A stretch of 64,000 nucleotides of DNA, taken from the NCBI RefSeq assembly GCF_000189635.1, contig NW_002476045.1:3067-67066 (forward strand). Reading direction: 5' to 3'. Below are positions 23,915 to 35,966 of the stretch, piece by piece. The notes beneath the pieces are model-generated. The model was not told the DNA's origin. It saw only the letters and a program-made list of their open reading frames with translations, and ran no database searches. The position numbers and the translations under genes were made by a program. The first letter of the stretch is position 1, and the number at the start of each line of letters is the position of its first letter. The DNA is from Tetrahymena thermophila SB210. Lineage: Eukaryota; Ciliophora; Oligohymenophorea; Hymenostomatida; Tetrahymenidae.

Positions 23915-26181
23915 ATGAAAGTTAAATAAATAATAAAATTAATAAATAAATATTTGTTTATAGCAAAATTAAAGATTCGAAACGAAGGATTATACAATGA
24001 TAATGATTTCCATGTTAATTGCTTTACAATTTTAATCATTTAATAATAATCAATATAATTACTTATTAACTAATACTATACAATCATCAATCAATAATTC
24101 ACTTATTTTACTATATTTATGATAATCATATATTCGTATATATATTTATATTTAATTAATATCCTTTGATCAATTCAATTAAATTCTACGAAGCACTGAA
24201 TAAAAAAATCTTTGCTTACATAACAAAATAAATAAAAAAGGAATTAATTTACATAAAGAATTATTATCTATCTATAAATTAATCAATCTTTTTATCTTTG
24301 TTTTTTGTTTGGCGGAATTAAATAATTAATATGCAAATAATTTAAAAATATACTAATTCCTTGCTTGCCAATAAAATAATCTATTTGCTTGATATCATTT
24401 ATTTCAATCTATTCCTAATAAATTTTACTAGTCTTCTCACTCTTCAGAAACTATACTTTTGATATTATCTTAAGTTCATTCATATTTTATTAATTTATCA
24501 TTTCAAATTATTTCTTTGTAAAAAACTTAAAATTCATTCATTTTTATACATAACAAGCATAATTTCCTTTATAAACTAATTGCCATATTTGTAAATCAAA
24601 ATTAATGTTTTTATTCTTACTTAGAGCTACTAATTTTTCTTCAAATCATTTAAGTTTTACTCAATTTAAATATTAAGCCAATATTAATTATTAAAATTAT
24701 TTTTTTATTTATTTATATGGGGTTTTAATATTTTTTTAAAACGATATTCAAAAAAATAAAAAATTTTAAAGCCTTGACTTAGCATTTTTATTAGATAGCA
24801 ATTAATTTTTATACCTTGCTAATTCAATAGATAGAGAGATTTAGTTATAGTAAGTAAATTGGTTAAATCAATTATTTTGTCTTTTTACTCTATTTCTGAA
24901 AATTGTAATGAAAATAATGGATAAATGAAAAGCGTAATATTGTCTATTTTAGGTTTTTTATCTATTTTAGATAAATTTATAATTATTCTATTATAATAAA
25001 GAAAAAATAATTGTATTAAGCATGAAAATTAAATAGAAAAGAATATTTGTTAATTAGTTGGCTTGTATGATTTTAATTAAGTAAATAAAATCTTCTATTT
25101 CAATTATCTATATCAATTGAGCAATGAAATATATTCTACCATCAATACAAAAATTTAATTCAAGTATTTAATTGATAAATCTTTAAAATTTGTCTTTTTT
25201 AATCCAGTAAAAATGAGTGCCTTGCTTCTATTTAAATTCTATCTCAATATAAAATTTTAATAATAAAAATAATTTAAAAATAAATACTAATAAAAACACA
25301 ATCACAAGAATCAATCTAAAGCATTCTAATTACTGCTTTATAATAAGGTTTCCTTATCAATTCTATAAAAACAATACACTTACTTGCTGGACTAATACAA
25401 GAATGGGCTAATGTTGCACTGCTGATAAAAAGGTAATTAAAGAGATTTCTATATCTATTATAAGCTGAACAAACTTAATCTTATAACCAAAAATTTTGTT
25501 CATAACCAAACAATCTTAACAATTATTGATAATTCTTCATATTTGAAAATGGTAATAATATCATTCAAAAATACTCGCAATAGCTTTTAAAGCAATTTTA
25601 AGAGACAAAAATAATCACAAAATATTTGAAATGAAATAATTTTATTTTTTAAACTTTGATTGATGAAGAATTTTATTTATTTCAGCAAAATTGTTTGGAG
25701 AATGAACGAATTTGGTAGCATTAATATTAAAAATGAATAGTTAAATTTTATACTGAAATAAAATTTACATCCCAAAAATGCTATGAAATCTGATGCAAAA
25801 TCAAAGAGAAAATTTTAAAATATTGCTGGATAATTAAATTAAGAATTTTTTCATTGATTTTTTAATGAAGTTAAATTCATGCATAATAGAATAACTTAGA
25901 ACTGCTGGCTAAATTTGGCTAGTTTTTTATTTAATATTTAGAAGAAAATCCAGCAATTTTTCTTAAAATTGATTTGATCTAAACCTTATAAAAAATTTTA
26001 ATTTATTAAATAATTTTTTATTCATTAAAAGAATAACAAAAAACAATTGAAGTATACCAATAAGAGTCTTCAAACTAGCGAACGCCAACAAAGCATTAAC
26101 CGCAAATCAATCAAGGAAGAAATCCGTCACGTAGAAGAAGAATAACAATAATAAAATAATTTAGAAAACCTCGAAAGTTCA
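23915..26181. other. Long spacer, possible 5' exons of next gene
   Basis: Mostly AT-rich with nothing recognised. Near the end, 25978-26181 is open in the frame of the next gene with host-like codons but no ATG. An ATG-led open stretch also lies at 25702-25860. Either could be a 5' exon. Confidence 0.4.
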
Positions 26182-27247
26182 ATGGGAAATTGTTGTGCTG
26201 CAAACGAAACTGTTGTTCCAGATGTTAACAAGTAATTAAAATTCTTTTTTTTTTCAAAAATTCAAAATTTTAAAAATTGAAAATGACAAAATTTCAAAAA
26301 AAAGCCTTAATAAAACATTAAATTAAATTATTTTATCTTAAAACAGTAGTAATGAACAAAAATAACCTATGCCCAAGTAAACAGTTGAAGAGATTTTGAA
26401 CGATTTACTTAAAAACGAAAACGAAGAAGATAGATGTTTCTAATACTAAAACGAAAAGTACATCGTAATTAAGCGTGTTGAACATGAAGAAGAAAAAGAC
26501 TATGTTGAATACATTCTTAAGAAAGTTAGCGACGGTTAAAATTACTCTTTGAAAATATTAAAGAATCGTCAAAACTACTCAGAAATAGTTGAAGAAATTA
26601 ATGCCATTTAGGAAAAGCAATAAGTCCTCAAAAACGATGCCATAGTCCGTTTCTATGGTTACAGCTTTGCTGGAAATTAATTGTGTGTTTTGCAAGAAGG
26701 TAACAACCAAGGTACTCTCAAGCAATTCATAGCAGCTCCTTCTACCAATGCATCTGCTAATTTGGTGATTAACTTCATTATCGAATTATATGAAGCTCTT
26801 AAGGAATTCTACAAAGAGTCTATCTATCCCTAAGTAATTACTTTGGACAACATAGTTATCCAAAACAATCGTATTAAAATTGATACTCTTGGTGTCCTCG
26901 ACTTCGGAAAGAAAATTACTTACAACGAAAGCTAAGACTAAATCTAACGTATCATCTACGAAAACCGTATCAAGGAAAAGAAGAGCATAAAGGAATCTGG
27001 TAAAGTAGTTATGTAACTCCTTCTCCGTTGCCAAGATGAAAACTTCCAAGAATATTTATTCACTTAATGTCCTTTAATGATGTAAAACTTCTTCTTAAAC
27101 ATTACCAGCGACTAATTAGAAAGAAGATCCACTGCCGTCGAAGCTGCTCAATAAGTTAAATTAATGGCTTAAAATCCTCAAGTCATTAGTCTAGTTAACC
27201 AACAATATTTCTCATCTTTAACTTATAGCCAAGCCAAGTTTTACTGA
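26182..27247 (+). CDS. Single-domain pseudokinase with MGNCC N-terminus
   Basis: Exon 1 is 26182-26231, intron 26232-26346 (GT..CAG), exon 2 26347-27247, giving 316 residues. It starts MGNCCAAN, typical of dual myristoylation/palmitoylation, and is therefore probably tethered to the plasma membrane or ciliary membrane. The fold is kinase-like: a YSLKILKN segment at the beta-3 Lys, AIVRFYGY at beta-4, then a region aligned to the catalytic loop (ITLDNIVI) that keeps the Asn but has no HRD; KIDTLGV stands where DFG is expected. It is therefore predicted inactive. Codons are much richer in CGT, CTC, AAC and ATC than the neighbours', which suggests strong expression. The ATG is preceded by about 50 in-frame codons without ATG, so a longer isoform from an upstream exon is possible. 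Related in start and fold to the gene at 20957. Confidence 0.8.
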
Positions 27248-28794
27248 GCAAATTGTTAGCAAAATCCAAACTTTTATCAAATTTGAATGCATAATGACAA
27301 ACAAAATCAAATTTTCTCTATAATAAATTCTATTATCCCCAATATATAAATAAAGATCAAATCAATCAAATAATAAATAAATAAATTATCTATAATCATA
27401 TTAAATTAATTAATTAATGTATAATAAATATTCCTTTTACAGTATTCTATTCAATATGTCTTAAAATATTATTTTTAATTATATGAAAATCAATTTATTC
27501 ATTTGAAGCTTTTATTTGTTTTTTCTATTTTTATTTAAAAAAAATCTATTTATTGACTTTTTTAAGATTTGTATTATTTTTATTAATTTGTATTATTAAA
27601 TAGAATATTTGCAAATAATACTTCATGTTGCTTTTTTATGTATTTTTTCTATAAATTAAATGATTATTTTATCAAAAAAGGTATTTAATGAAAATTTCAA
27701 ATTTCAACTGATTTTTTTATTTTATTCAACTAATTTAATTGAATTAAAAAACAATGTTTTCATTAAAACTAATTCAGGTAAGTAATAACATTATTTTTTC
27801 TAAAAAATAATCTTAATTTACTTTTATAGAATAAATATTATTGATAAATAAAAGGTTAAATATTGCTTGCAAAGAAATAATTATTCATTTAAATACTTTG
27901 AAATTAAATAAATTCCGTTAATATGCAAGATTAGATAGGGTTTTATTTAGGAAAATATAAAAAATGCTTTTTTATGAATAAAATCATTATTTTCCCATAA
28001 TATTTTTTACAAGAAAGTTTAAATTTTTTTTTTAGTTTTTTTATTTTATTAAACTAATTTTATCATTTTATTGATTTAATTAAAATGATATTTTCAAAAA
28101 AATTAATAATAAGAAAAATTTTTATTTGATTTAGTTGATAATTGTAATTTATTTTTATGGATTGATGGGTTTGAATAACAAGGTTAAAGATTGCTTGATT
28201 GAATGTTTATCAAATACTTGTAAGTTAAATAAATTATATGCTTATTTTTTATGGACAAGATTAGATAGGTTTATATTTAAGAAAATAGAATGCCTGTAAA
28301 TATAATTTAATTAATTAATTTATTGATTTCAACAAAGGATGCTGATAAAATAATTTGAAAATTAAGGAGACAAAATTAATTTTATTTGTTTATGTTTTAA
28401 TAATGCTAAGAATAATATTTAGATTGAAAAGATTTGAGATGAAAGTATTTAGATTTTTAAGATGATAGCGAGTAAGCAAAATGGGAGTGCTTTCGGTTGG
28501 CGTGTAATAAGAAAATAAATATAAATTTAAGTAGTAAATTTTATTTTAGGTGAAATTAAGATGATTTGCAAAGAATTTAGTATTCAATGTATATAAAGAA
28601 AAGATAGTAATTGATAACAGAAAATATTAATTAATTGATTTGATCTTATTAATACCAAAATGCATATATAAATTTGAGGAAAACAAATAAACCAAAGACC
28701 TTATTCTTAACCAATAAATTATTCTTATTAAATTAATAGAATTCATCAATAATAAAAGACCTTAATAGCAAAATTATAATATAAAAATATTCAT
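27248..28794. other. AT-rich spacer
   Basis: No gene recognised. A small patch at 28480-28510 is noticeably G-rich for this DNA (GGGAGTGCTTTCGGTTGGCG) and unexplained. Confidence 0.5.
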
Positions 28795-31215
28795 ATGGGT
28801 TGTTGCTCAATATCTCCTACAAATGTAGACAAGCCAACCAGCCTTACAGCTGTTTATAGATTTTCATTAACTTAGTTTTATTTATTATATATAGGATGGG
28901 TTTAGAGTTGAACTCACCGAAGGCTTCAAGCAAATCATTAATCAGAAATCAGATCATGATGATAAGATTTTTAGGAAGTATAATGAGTTTATAGAATAAG
29001 AAAATAGGAAGCCATAATTGATTTCAGGTTAACTCAAATTTCAAATAATTTCAAATTGAAACTAAATTTTTAATATTTTAGTTTTGGGACGAGGGAGAAG
29101 CGTTTCTCAGATGAATGGGACAAACATATTGTAGTAATAGAATAGAATCAATACACAGTAATTTGATTGAACTATTTTTATTGATTTTTACATTTTATTT
29201 CTTTATAGTGAGAATATTAAATATTGGTATCCTCGTCCTTCTGTTTAGAGTAGGACATCTTTGTCTCCTTTAAGTAGATCAAGCTATATAAAGAATGAAA
29301 ACATGCCAATTTAATAAAGTTAAAAAATGACTTCTTCTTATATAAATTAAGGAGACAATAGGTTTAATAGAAGTTATTCTGTAATTAGCTCTCAAAGAAG
29401 CAGTTAGGGAGCTATTTATACTTAGGTATCGCCTCTTAAAGTATCTCCAATTAAGAGCAATCCATCTCAAAATAAGCAATCAATTTTAGTCGTCAATGAT
29501 TTGAGTTGCTAAACTAATTAAAATCATAGTTTTCAAGCTATTGCTAATAATCCTAGCAATCAAACCAACATATGGAATTAAATTTCTTAAGAAATTAATC
29601 AATTTACAAGTAAAAAGAATAGGCAAAAAGTTAAAATAACACTACAAAGTGATAAATGCTAAGATTTTTCATAAACAGAATAAATTTTAAGCTAGCTCAC
29701 ACCCTAGTTGGCTAACCAAGGTATTATTGTAAGCTAGCAAAATATATAGTTTGTTTAAAATAACAATGGAAACAAACAACTCGAAGTGGAATTACAGATC
29801 AGCTAAAATTAAAACAAAACTGATTTAGAAGAAAATATCAACTAAGAAAATGAAGTTGTTAATCAAGTTTAAGAATTCACCTTACAATAAGTAAAAATGA
29901 ATATTTTATTATAAAAAAATTTACAGCTAAAATAAACCAATTAGGAGAACAAATGATAATTTGAAAACCTAAAAATTAATTAAATTTATTGATAATTTTA
30001 ATTAAATTTTATTTATAATTAGGAATCATTAAATACTTCTAAAGTATCAAGCACAAAATTATAAAAGGGAAATCAATAAGCATGTAAAATTTTGTCAACA
30101 AATTGTATTGTTTTTTAATAAAACTTTTATTATTATTAATAGAAGAAAGCGAAAAAGATATAAATAATGATAAGGAATTTAATTAATATTCAAAAGGCTC
30201 TGCGGATTCTGTTGCAAGTAATTACCAGTATAAAAAAACAAGCAGCAGTAGGATTAGCACAAACAATAATAGCAGGATTGATTTGGGAAACAATTCTAAT
30301 CACGTCTCTGCAAGCACATAAAATTTAAATTTAAAAAATAGTTTACAAACAAATACATCTTTGTACAGCTAAATATCATCACAGTAATAATAACAGCTAA
30401 AATAAGATAAGCAATAATAACCTTAAGAAATTGAAAATGACTTAAAAGACGATGGATAAATTGACGATCTTAAAGCCCTTTAAACTAGCAATTAATCAAT
30501 CTAATAATTTAAAGAAAAGCATGAAATTTTAATGAATAATTTACAACAATTAAAAAAATCAGCAAATGAAAGTCTGAATAAAAGTAAACTCAGTCACCTC
30601 AAACCTGATTTTTGTAACCAAAGTAGTAAGTTAAGTAGAAGCAATTTGTATGATGAAGACTCTTAAATGAAGTCATAAATTATAGAGAATAGCTTCTCAT
30701 AAGCTATGAACTCAAACGGTGAAAGCAAATCTCATCAAACTTTTGCAGAAAGTATCAAGAAATGCCAAGAAATTAAAAAATATCTCTAAAATAAAATAAT
30801 CACAGAGCAAATGAATAAAAAATTAGAGATCTAAGACGAATCACTAAAAAACAGTAGAGCTTCTTTCAAAGAGTAAAAAACTAAAAAAACAAACTAAATT
30901 TTGCAAGAGATATCTGACATGATTTAAAATTCATCCTCAATTTATTCTTCTCAAAGTAATTTTACTAAGTTTCATGCAAACAGTAGTCAAAAGAAATAAA
31001 ATTTACAAAATAATGAAAATGACGCTTCAAATAGCAGCTTCAATAGCAGTTAACAAAGCTTTTCAAATAAAGATAGTACTAAAATAAGCCAATTATTAAC
31101 TAAACTTGATAAATTAAACGAATCTTATAAAAGACTCAACTTCTAAATAGAAAGCGAAATATAAAATTCTAAAAGCTCTTCTCTATCTTCTTTAGAGTAA
31201 GATCTTAAAAATTGA
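28795..31215 (+). CDS. Ser/Gln/Asn-rich protein with MGCC N-terminus
   Basis: Predicted exons are 28795-28851, 28895-29027, 29082-29157, 29209-29890, 30023-30083 and 30143-31215, for 693 residues ending at TGA 31213-31215. The first three introns (43, 54 and 51 bp) and the fifth (59 bp) are well supported because frames join exactly. The fourth (29891-30022) is less certain because its 5' part is also open and coding-like before a TGA at 29953-29955. The N-terminus MGCCSISP suggests myristoylation plus palmitoylation. The rest is low-complexity, rich in Ser, Gln and Asn, with clusters of possible phosphosites (SRTSLSPLSRSS) and short coiled-coil stretches towards the C-terminus. No known domain seen. 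Its place beside two MG-C pseudokinases on the same strand suggests membership of the same membrane-associated set, but that is inference. Confidence 0.7.
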
Positions 31216-32372
31216 CCAATTCAAACAACAAATAATAAAACAAAAAATCAACATCCTTATTTTAATCCATGAAAAACCAATCTGTAAATAAATAAATAGC
31301 AATTATATTCATAAATAATAACAAGACAATTAAAATTTAAAATTGTATATATTATTAAAACTCATTATATATAAATCAAACTGTAAATTATTAAAAAATA
31401 CATTTATCTGTCTGTTTTAATTTTTATATCAAAAAAAATTAGCTACTTTAAATTTATTTCACAAATCTTTATTTATTATTTAAAAAAAGTATTTAATTTA
31501 TTCAAATAAATTAAAAATTCATCACAAATTTATTATTTATTTAATTCTAATTACCGTCTAAGCTGTAAGTTAAATTAAAAAAAAATAATTTTTTGGGAAA
31601 AACTCACACTTAAAAAAAATTTTTAAAAAATACTAAAATTAATTAAAAAATTAATAGAAAAATCATAAAAATTGATATAAATTAAAATAATAAATAATAT
31701 TAATTATTTTCTATTATAAAATTATCTATTTTTATATAAATAATATTCAAATATATCAGCCTTTCAAAAAAATAGTGATCTCAATTCACTAAATTTTTGA
31801 ATGGCATTTAGCTATAAATTAAATATTTTTTAAAGAAAATATTTAAAAGTTTAATAAAAAAAATCTTTTTTATTTTGTTTTCTTAAATAAATTTCTTAAT
31901 ATTAATTTGAAACTAGATAACTGGTAGCTTATTTTTTGAATAGCTTTAAAATGAAATAATATTATATAAAATAAAGATAAGACATATATAATAGTAAATA
32001 GAAGGAGTTTGGAAGAGAAAAATATATATATATACAGCTTTGAAATTTAATAATGTACAATTAAGCTAAATATTTTTCAATAAATATTTATTTATTAATT
32101 CATTTATTTATTGATTGATTGATTGATTTATAAACGTTATTTTTTTGTTTATTTCTTATAGTTGCTAAATATTTTAACTTTGTTTGCTTTTAATATGGTA
32201 TTTTGTTTAAATCGTGCATAACTAATTAATTTAAATATTATTAATTATTATATTTGCTGTTCTTAGTGGCTTTATTGAGTATTAATTATACACTCTAAAT
32301 CATTTTGATCATCTAAAGCTCAAATAAGTAAACTAATTATATAGTTTGTTTGGTAAATTATAAAGTTTTAAT
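31216..32372. other. Convergent spacer
   Basis: Lies between the 3' ends of the MGCC gene and the NOT2-like gene. It contains the second copy of the 47-bp hairpin element and a short GATT run near 32111; otherwise nothing seen. Confidence 0.6.
31759..31805. repeat. Short hairpin element, copy 2
   Basis: Reverse-complement match to 1696-1742 with only a few differences; similarity extends over 31742-31822. A partial relative (TTTTTGAATGGC followed by a similar GCTATAA) is at about 19318-19342. Confidence 0.6.
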
Positions 32373-33434
32373 TCAAATTTGCTTATTTTAATCGACTGTC
32401 ATTGATTTCTCAAAATCTGCTAAGGTTACCAAATCTTCTTATAAATTCATTTCTATATTATCAGCTTTAAGGGTTTTCCATTCCTTGAAGTTAAAGAAAG
32501 AAAATTTATATAAATTTTTGCCTACTTCTTCTATTTCTTTAATCCAAGTTAGCATATTGTGATTATATTTCCACCCTTTTTCGTATCTAAATTGAAAATA
32601 ATTTAATATTCATGCAAAACTTTTTTAAATTTACAAAACTTAGACTGCAGCGAACTATTGCGTTTCATCAGGATAGTTGTAAAAGATGTAAAAAAGAGTA
32701 TCTTCAGGCAATTTTTTTATCAAAGTTGGATTCAATTGAACTTGGGGCTTTTAATAAGATTAAGGAATCTAAAAATTAAGAGCATCTGTTTTTACAGAAG
32801 GATTTTCTGCAAAAGGAGATCCAAAAGTTTAGTGAATCCTATTTATTTCGCAATAAAATTGATGATTAATTGAATTTAATTTAATTTGAATATGCATGCT
32901 AAGTTTTTCTACTTGCTGGCTTAAACTAAAATTATTAACAAAAATGAAATCAATTTAATATTTTACAGTCCTTCCTAATTCAAGTTTGTGATTCCTGTTT
33001 AAGGAATATCCATACCAAAGACATACATTTACTTTTCATTGGGAACATTTTTTAATTCCTCCATTTTTCCTACCAAAGTCTTCTTCTTTTTAGAATCATC
33101 GTTAAACTAAGGATCTTTTCATAAAAATCAGTTAAATTAGCTATGAAATAGTTTAGTCAATTTAATTATTTCCATTTTCAAGCTTAAAAATGAAACAAAA
33201 TTGGTTTTTTTAAGACTAATCTTAAGAAAACAATAAATATTTAAATTTGAAATAAATGAACGCAATACTTAGTATTTAGGTCTATTGATAGCCAGGAATG
33301 CCTTGATTTAAGATAGGAACTTGTTGTGATTGCTAAAGTTGCTATTATATAAGAATTTAATGCTATGGCTAAGGTTGCTAGATATATTGTGCCTAAATTG
33401 GTTAATACATTGCTGGATATCCTCCTTAATTCAT
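32373..33434 (-). CDS. CCR4-NOT complex subunit, NOT2 type
   Basis: Four exons on the minus strand (33269-33434, 32967-33114, 32635-32925, 32373-32586) join exactly in frame to give 272 residues. The N-terminal 55 residues are Gln-rich (MNQGGYPAMYQPIQ). The middle has FGMDIPQTGI and SPFAENPS segments like those before the NOT box. The C-terminal NOT2/3/5 domain shows LPEDTLFYIFYNYPDE, then QVLYEKGWKYN and TWIKEI, the family's signature order. In other eukaryotes this subunit binds NOT1/NOT3 in the CCR4-NOT complex, which shortens poly(A) tails and represses mRNAs. The protein is shorter than metazoan CNOT2 (about 540 residues), mainly in the N-terminal region. The third splice site was chosen because only it gives the continuous VLYEKGW reading. 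Confidence 0.88.
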
Positions 33435-34381
33435 ATTTAAAAAGCTATTTATTAATTTCTTTTCTTTGATAATCCTTATTATAAATTGAAATTTTTATTA
33501 AAATAAATAATTTATTATTTTTTTGTATTTATTTTCTCATAACATCATGAATGATACAAATAATCTCAATATCTTTCAATCTTGCTTAGTTTAACTTTAT
33601 AATGAATAAATAGATAGATAAATAAATAATTCATAAGTAAGTCTATTATTTTATAATATGTTAAATTAAAAACGACATTATAATTTTTATTCATTTTATT
33701 ACAAATCATCAAACATTTCATTTAATAATAAATAAACTTTAGTTAAATTAAATTTTTTTAATTTATGTTCTTAAAGAATATTAGTAAGTTTATAAAGTCT
33801 ATCTAATTATTTTGATAAAATGAATTTCAATAGTAAATTTTAAAGAAATCTAATTTTTTTAGTGTTATTAAGTTAATATTATCTCAAAAAAGCAAATAAC
33901 TTTTAATTATAAAGTATTAATCACAAAAAAGATTTATGAAAGCTAATTAATTATTAAAAGTATAAAAATTCATATAAATAAGCTTTCAAAAGTATTCCAA
34001 AAGGTAGCTAAATTAATTTTAATTTAATAAATGATTGGTTCTAATCTTTCAAATATTAATTATTTATAATTTTTCATTTTTAATATTTATTAATTACAAA
34101 AAATAATTTAAATTTTACAATTTTAAAAAATAATAAAAAAGTAGTATTAGAAAGAAGTGTTGAAAAATAAACCATTATAAAAAAAGAATATTATCTAAAT
34201 AATTGGAATTAAATAAATAAATAAATTTAGGAAAGTTCTTAATGAGCTAGAAACTATATTATATAATTTTAAAGAATTAGGTAGTATAATTTTACTTATT
34301 TAATAAATTATCTATGATAATTAAGTCATCTTAATATATACTTATTTACAAAGATATCCTTTAAAAATGATATCAAATAAA

Positions 34382-34582
34382 ATATAAGAGGAAAAGTGAG
34401 GTCTGGNNNNNNNNNNNNNNNNNNNNNNNNNNNNNNNNNNNNNNNNNNNNNNNNNNNNNNNNNNNNNNNNNNNNNNNNNNNNNNNNNNNNNNNNNNNNNN
34501 NNNNNNAATTTATAAGTTATAAATTTGTTTTAAAAAGCTAGTCTAAAAAATATTGCTCCAGACCTCACTTTTCCTCTTATAT
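34382..34582. mobile_element. MITE-like element with 25-bp inverted ends, interior partly in gap
   Basis: 34382-34406 and 34558-34582 are perfect inverted repeats (left end ATATAAGAGGAAAAGTGAGG..). They interrupt the intergenic repeat exactly where copies at 38523 and 44646 run on continuously, so this is an insertion. AATAAA stands on both sides and could be the target duplication. No coding capacity is visible. The 100-N gap removes the middle, so size and family are unknown; an assembly hairpin artefact remains possible. Confidence 0.55.
34407..34506. other. Assembly gap (100 N)
   Basis: Exactly 100 N, inside the inverted-repeat element. Confidence 0.97.
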
Positions 34583-35010
34583 AATAAATATATCAAAAAT
34601 TATAATATTTAACAAATTAATTTGTTTAGGCTTTCTATTTCAGATAAGAAATTATAACAAAAAGGATACACACTTACTATCCTTAAAAAATAATCATTTA
34701 TATTTTTAAAAAGCTATTTATTTTACTTACTTAATTTTATAGATTTTTAACATCAAATAAACAAAATTTATAATTTTTATGTTAAAATTTTTAAGAAAAA
34801 AATATAAAATATTAGATAGTATGTATCCTTTTGTAAGATTATAAGCACCGAAATATAGTAGGTTGAGTAAGTGAAATGAAATTTCTATTAGAAAAAATAA
34901 TGTGTAAGTAATTCAATAAATACTCGAAAAAGTATTGCCTAATATTTAATTTACGAATTTCAAGTAATTCTGGTATTTTTTTTAATATTTGCTTATAATG
35001 CTTTTGTTAT

Positions 35011-35517
35011 TTAGAATCTTTAATAAATTATCTATGATTACTAAAGCATCTTAATATATACGCTTATATACAAAGATATTTTTTAAAAATGACATATCAG
35101 ATTAATATATCAAAAATTAATTAGAATTGTCATTAAATTTAATAAACATTAATCGTATTTGATCAAATGTTATTTTAAAATTAATTTGTTTACATTTTCT
35201 ATTTTAGATAAGATATTATTTATTATAAAAGGGATACCTACCAACTTACTTAATTACTATCCTTAAAAAAATAATCATTTATTTATATTTTAAAAAGCTA
35301 GTTTATTTACTTACTTTATTAGATATTTAACATCAACAAAAAAATTTTATAATTTTTATGATGCAATTTTTAAGAGATAAATATAAAATGATAGTATCCT
35401 TTTTGGAAGATTAAAAACTTCGAAAGGTAGTAAGTAGTAAGTAAGTAAGTAAGTAAGTAAGTAGGTGGATTAAGTGAAAAGATATTTCTTTTAGAAAAAA
35501 ATAATGCGTAAATAATT
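35011..35517. repeat. Intergenic repeat, copy 2
   Basis: Same unit as copy 1, head-to-tail with it, upstream of the gene at 35967. Contains an imperfect AAGGGATA..TATCCTT hairpin. Confidence 0.75.
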
Positions 35518-35966
35518 TAAATAATATTAACTTATTATATTATACTTCTAAAAAGATATTCTTTTATAACTTTATTTAGAGGATGATAATACGACTTTTA
35601 TTTAGCTTTTTAACTTTGAGAATGTTATTCTTTTAATAATTTTCCTTTGTATTTCATAATATACGAAAATATATATATAAAATCATATTTAAATTGCATT
35701 TATATGACAACAAAATAATTCTTTTTATTGAAATTCAAAAGAGTATTTTATAATCTAATGTTTTAATATATATGATGCTCTCAAATGAACCTTAAACCCT
35801 TATTTTTAAAAAAGATTTTTGAGTTCATAATTTTTAAATCCCTAATTTGTAATTTAAATCTAAATATTTGTAATAGATTCTAAGCATAGCAAATTAATTA
35901 AATGCACAATATATTCTGTTAATTATTTATAATAATTATAATTAGATTTTAATTAAATTAAAATAA

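Larger units (their letters stand above)
34300..34916. repeat. Intergenic repeat, copy 1 (interrupted)
   Basis: Begins TTAATAAATTATCTATGAT and ends near ATAATGTGTAAGTAATT. Interrupted at about 34382-34582 by the terminal-inverted-repeat element and the gap. Confidence 0.75.
33435..35966. other. Spacer with two noncoding repeats, gap and MITE-like element
   Basis: About 33435-34290 is plain AT-rich DNA. Then come repeat copies at about 34300-34916 and 35011-35517 and the promoter side of the first finger-family gene. An (AAGT)n run lies at 35437-35462. Confidence 0.6.

Noticed and set aside
26786-27049. 87-residue minus-strand open frame
   Set aside because: Antisense to the MGNCC pseudokinase, which has family motifs and biased codons.
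28480-28580. Short MGVLSVGV-type open frame near a G-rich patch
   Set aside because: Only 27 codons, no homologue recognised, and no sign of splicing to another exon.
29279-29479. 66-residue minus-strand open frame
   Set aside because: Antisense to exon 4 of the MGCC gene.
32658-32873. 71-residue plus-strand open frame
   Set aside because: Antisense to the NOT2 gene's third exon.
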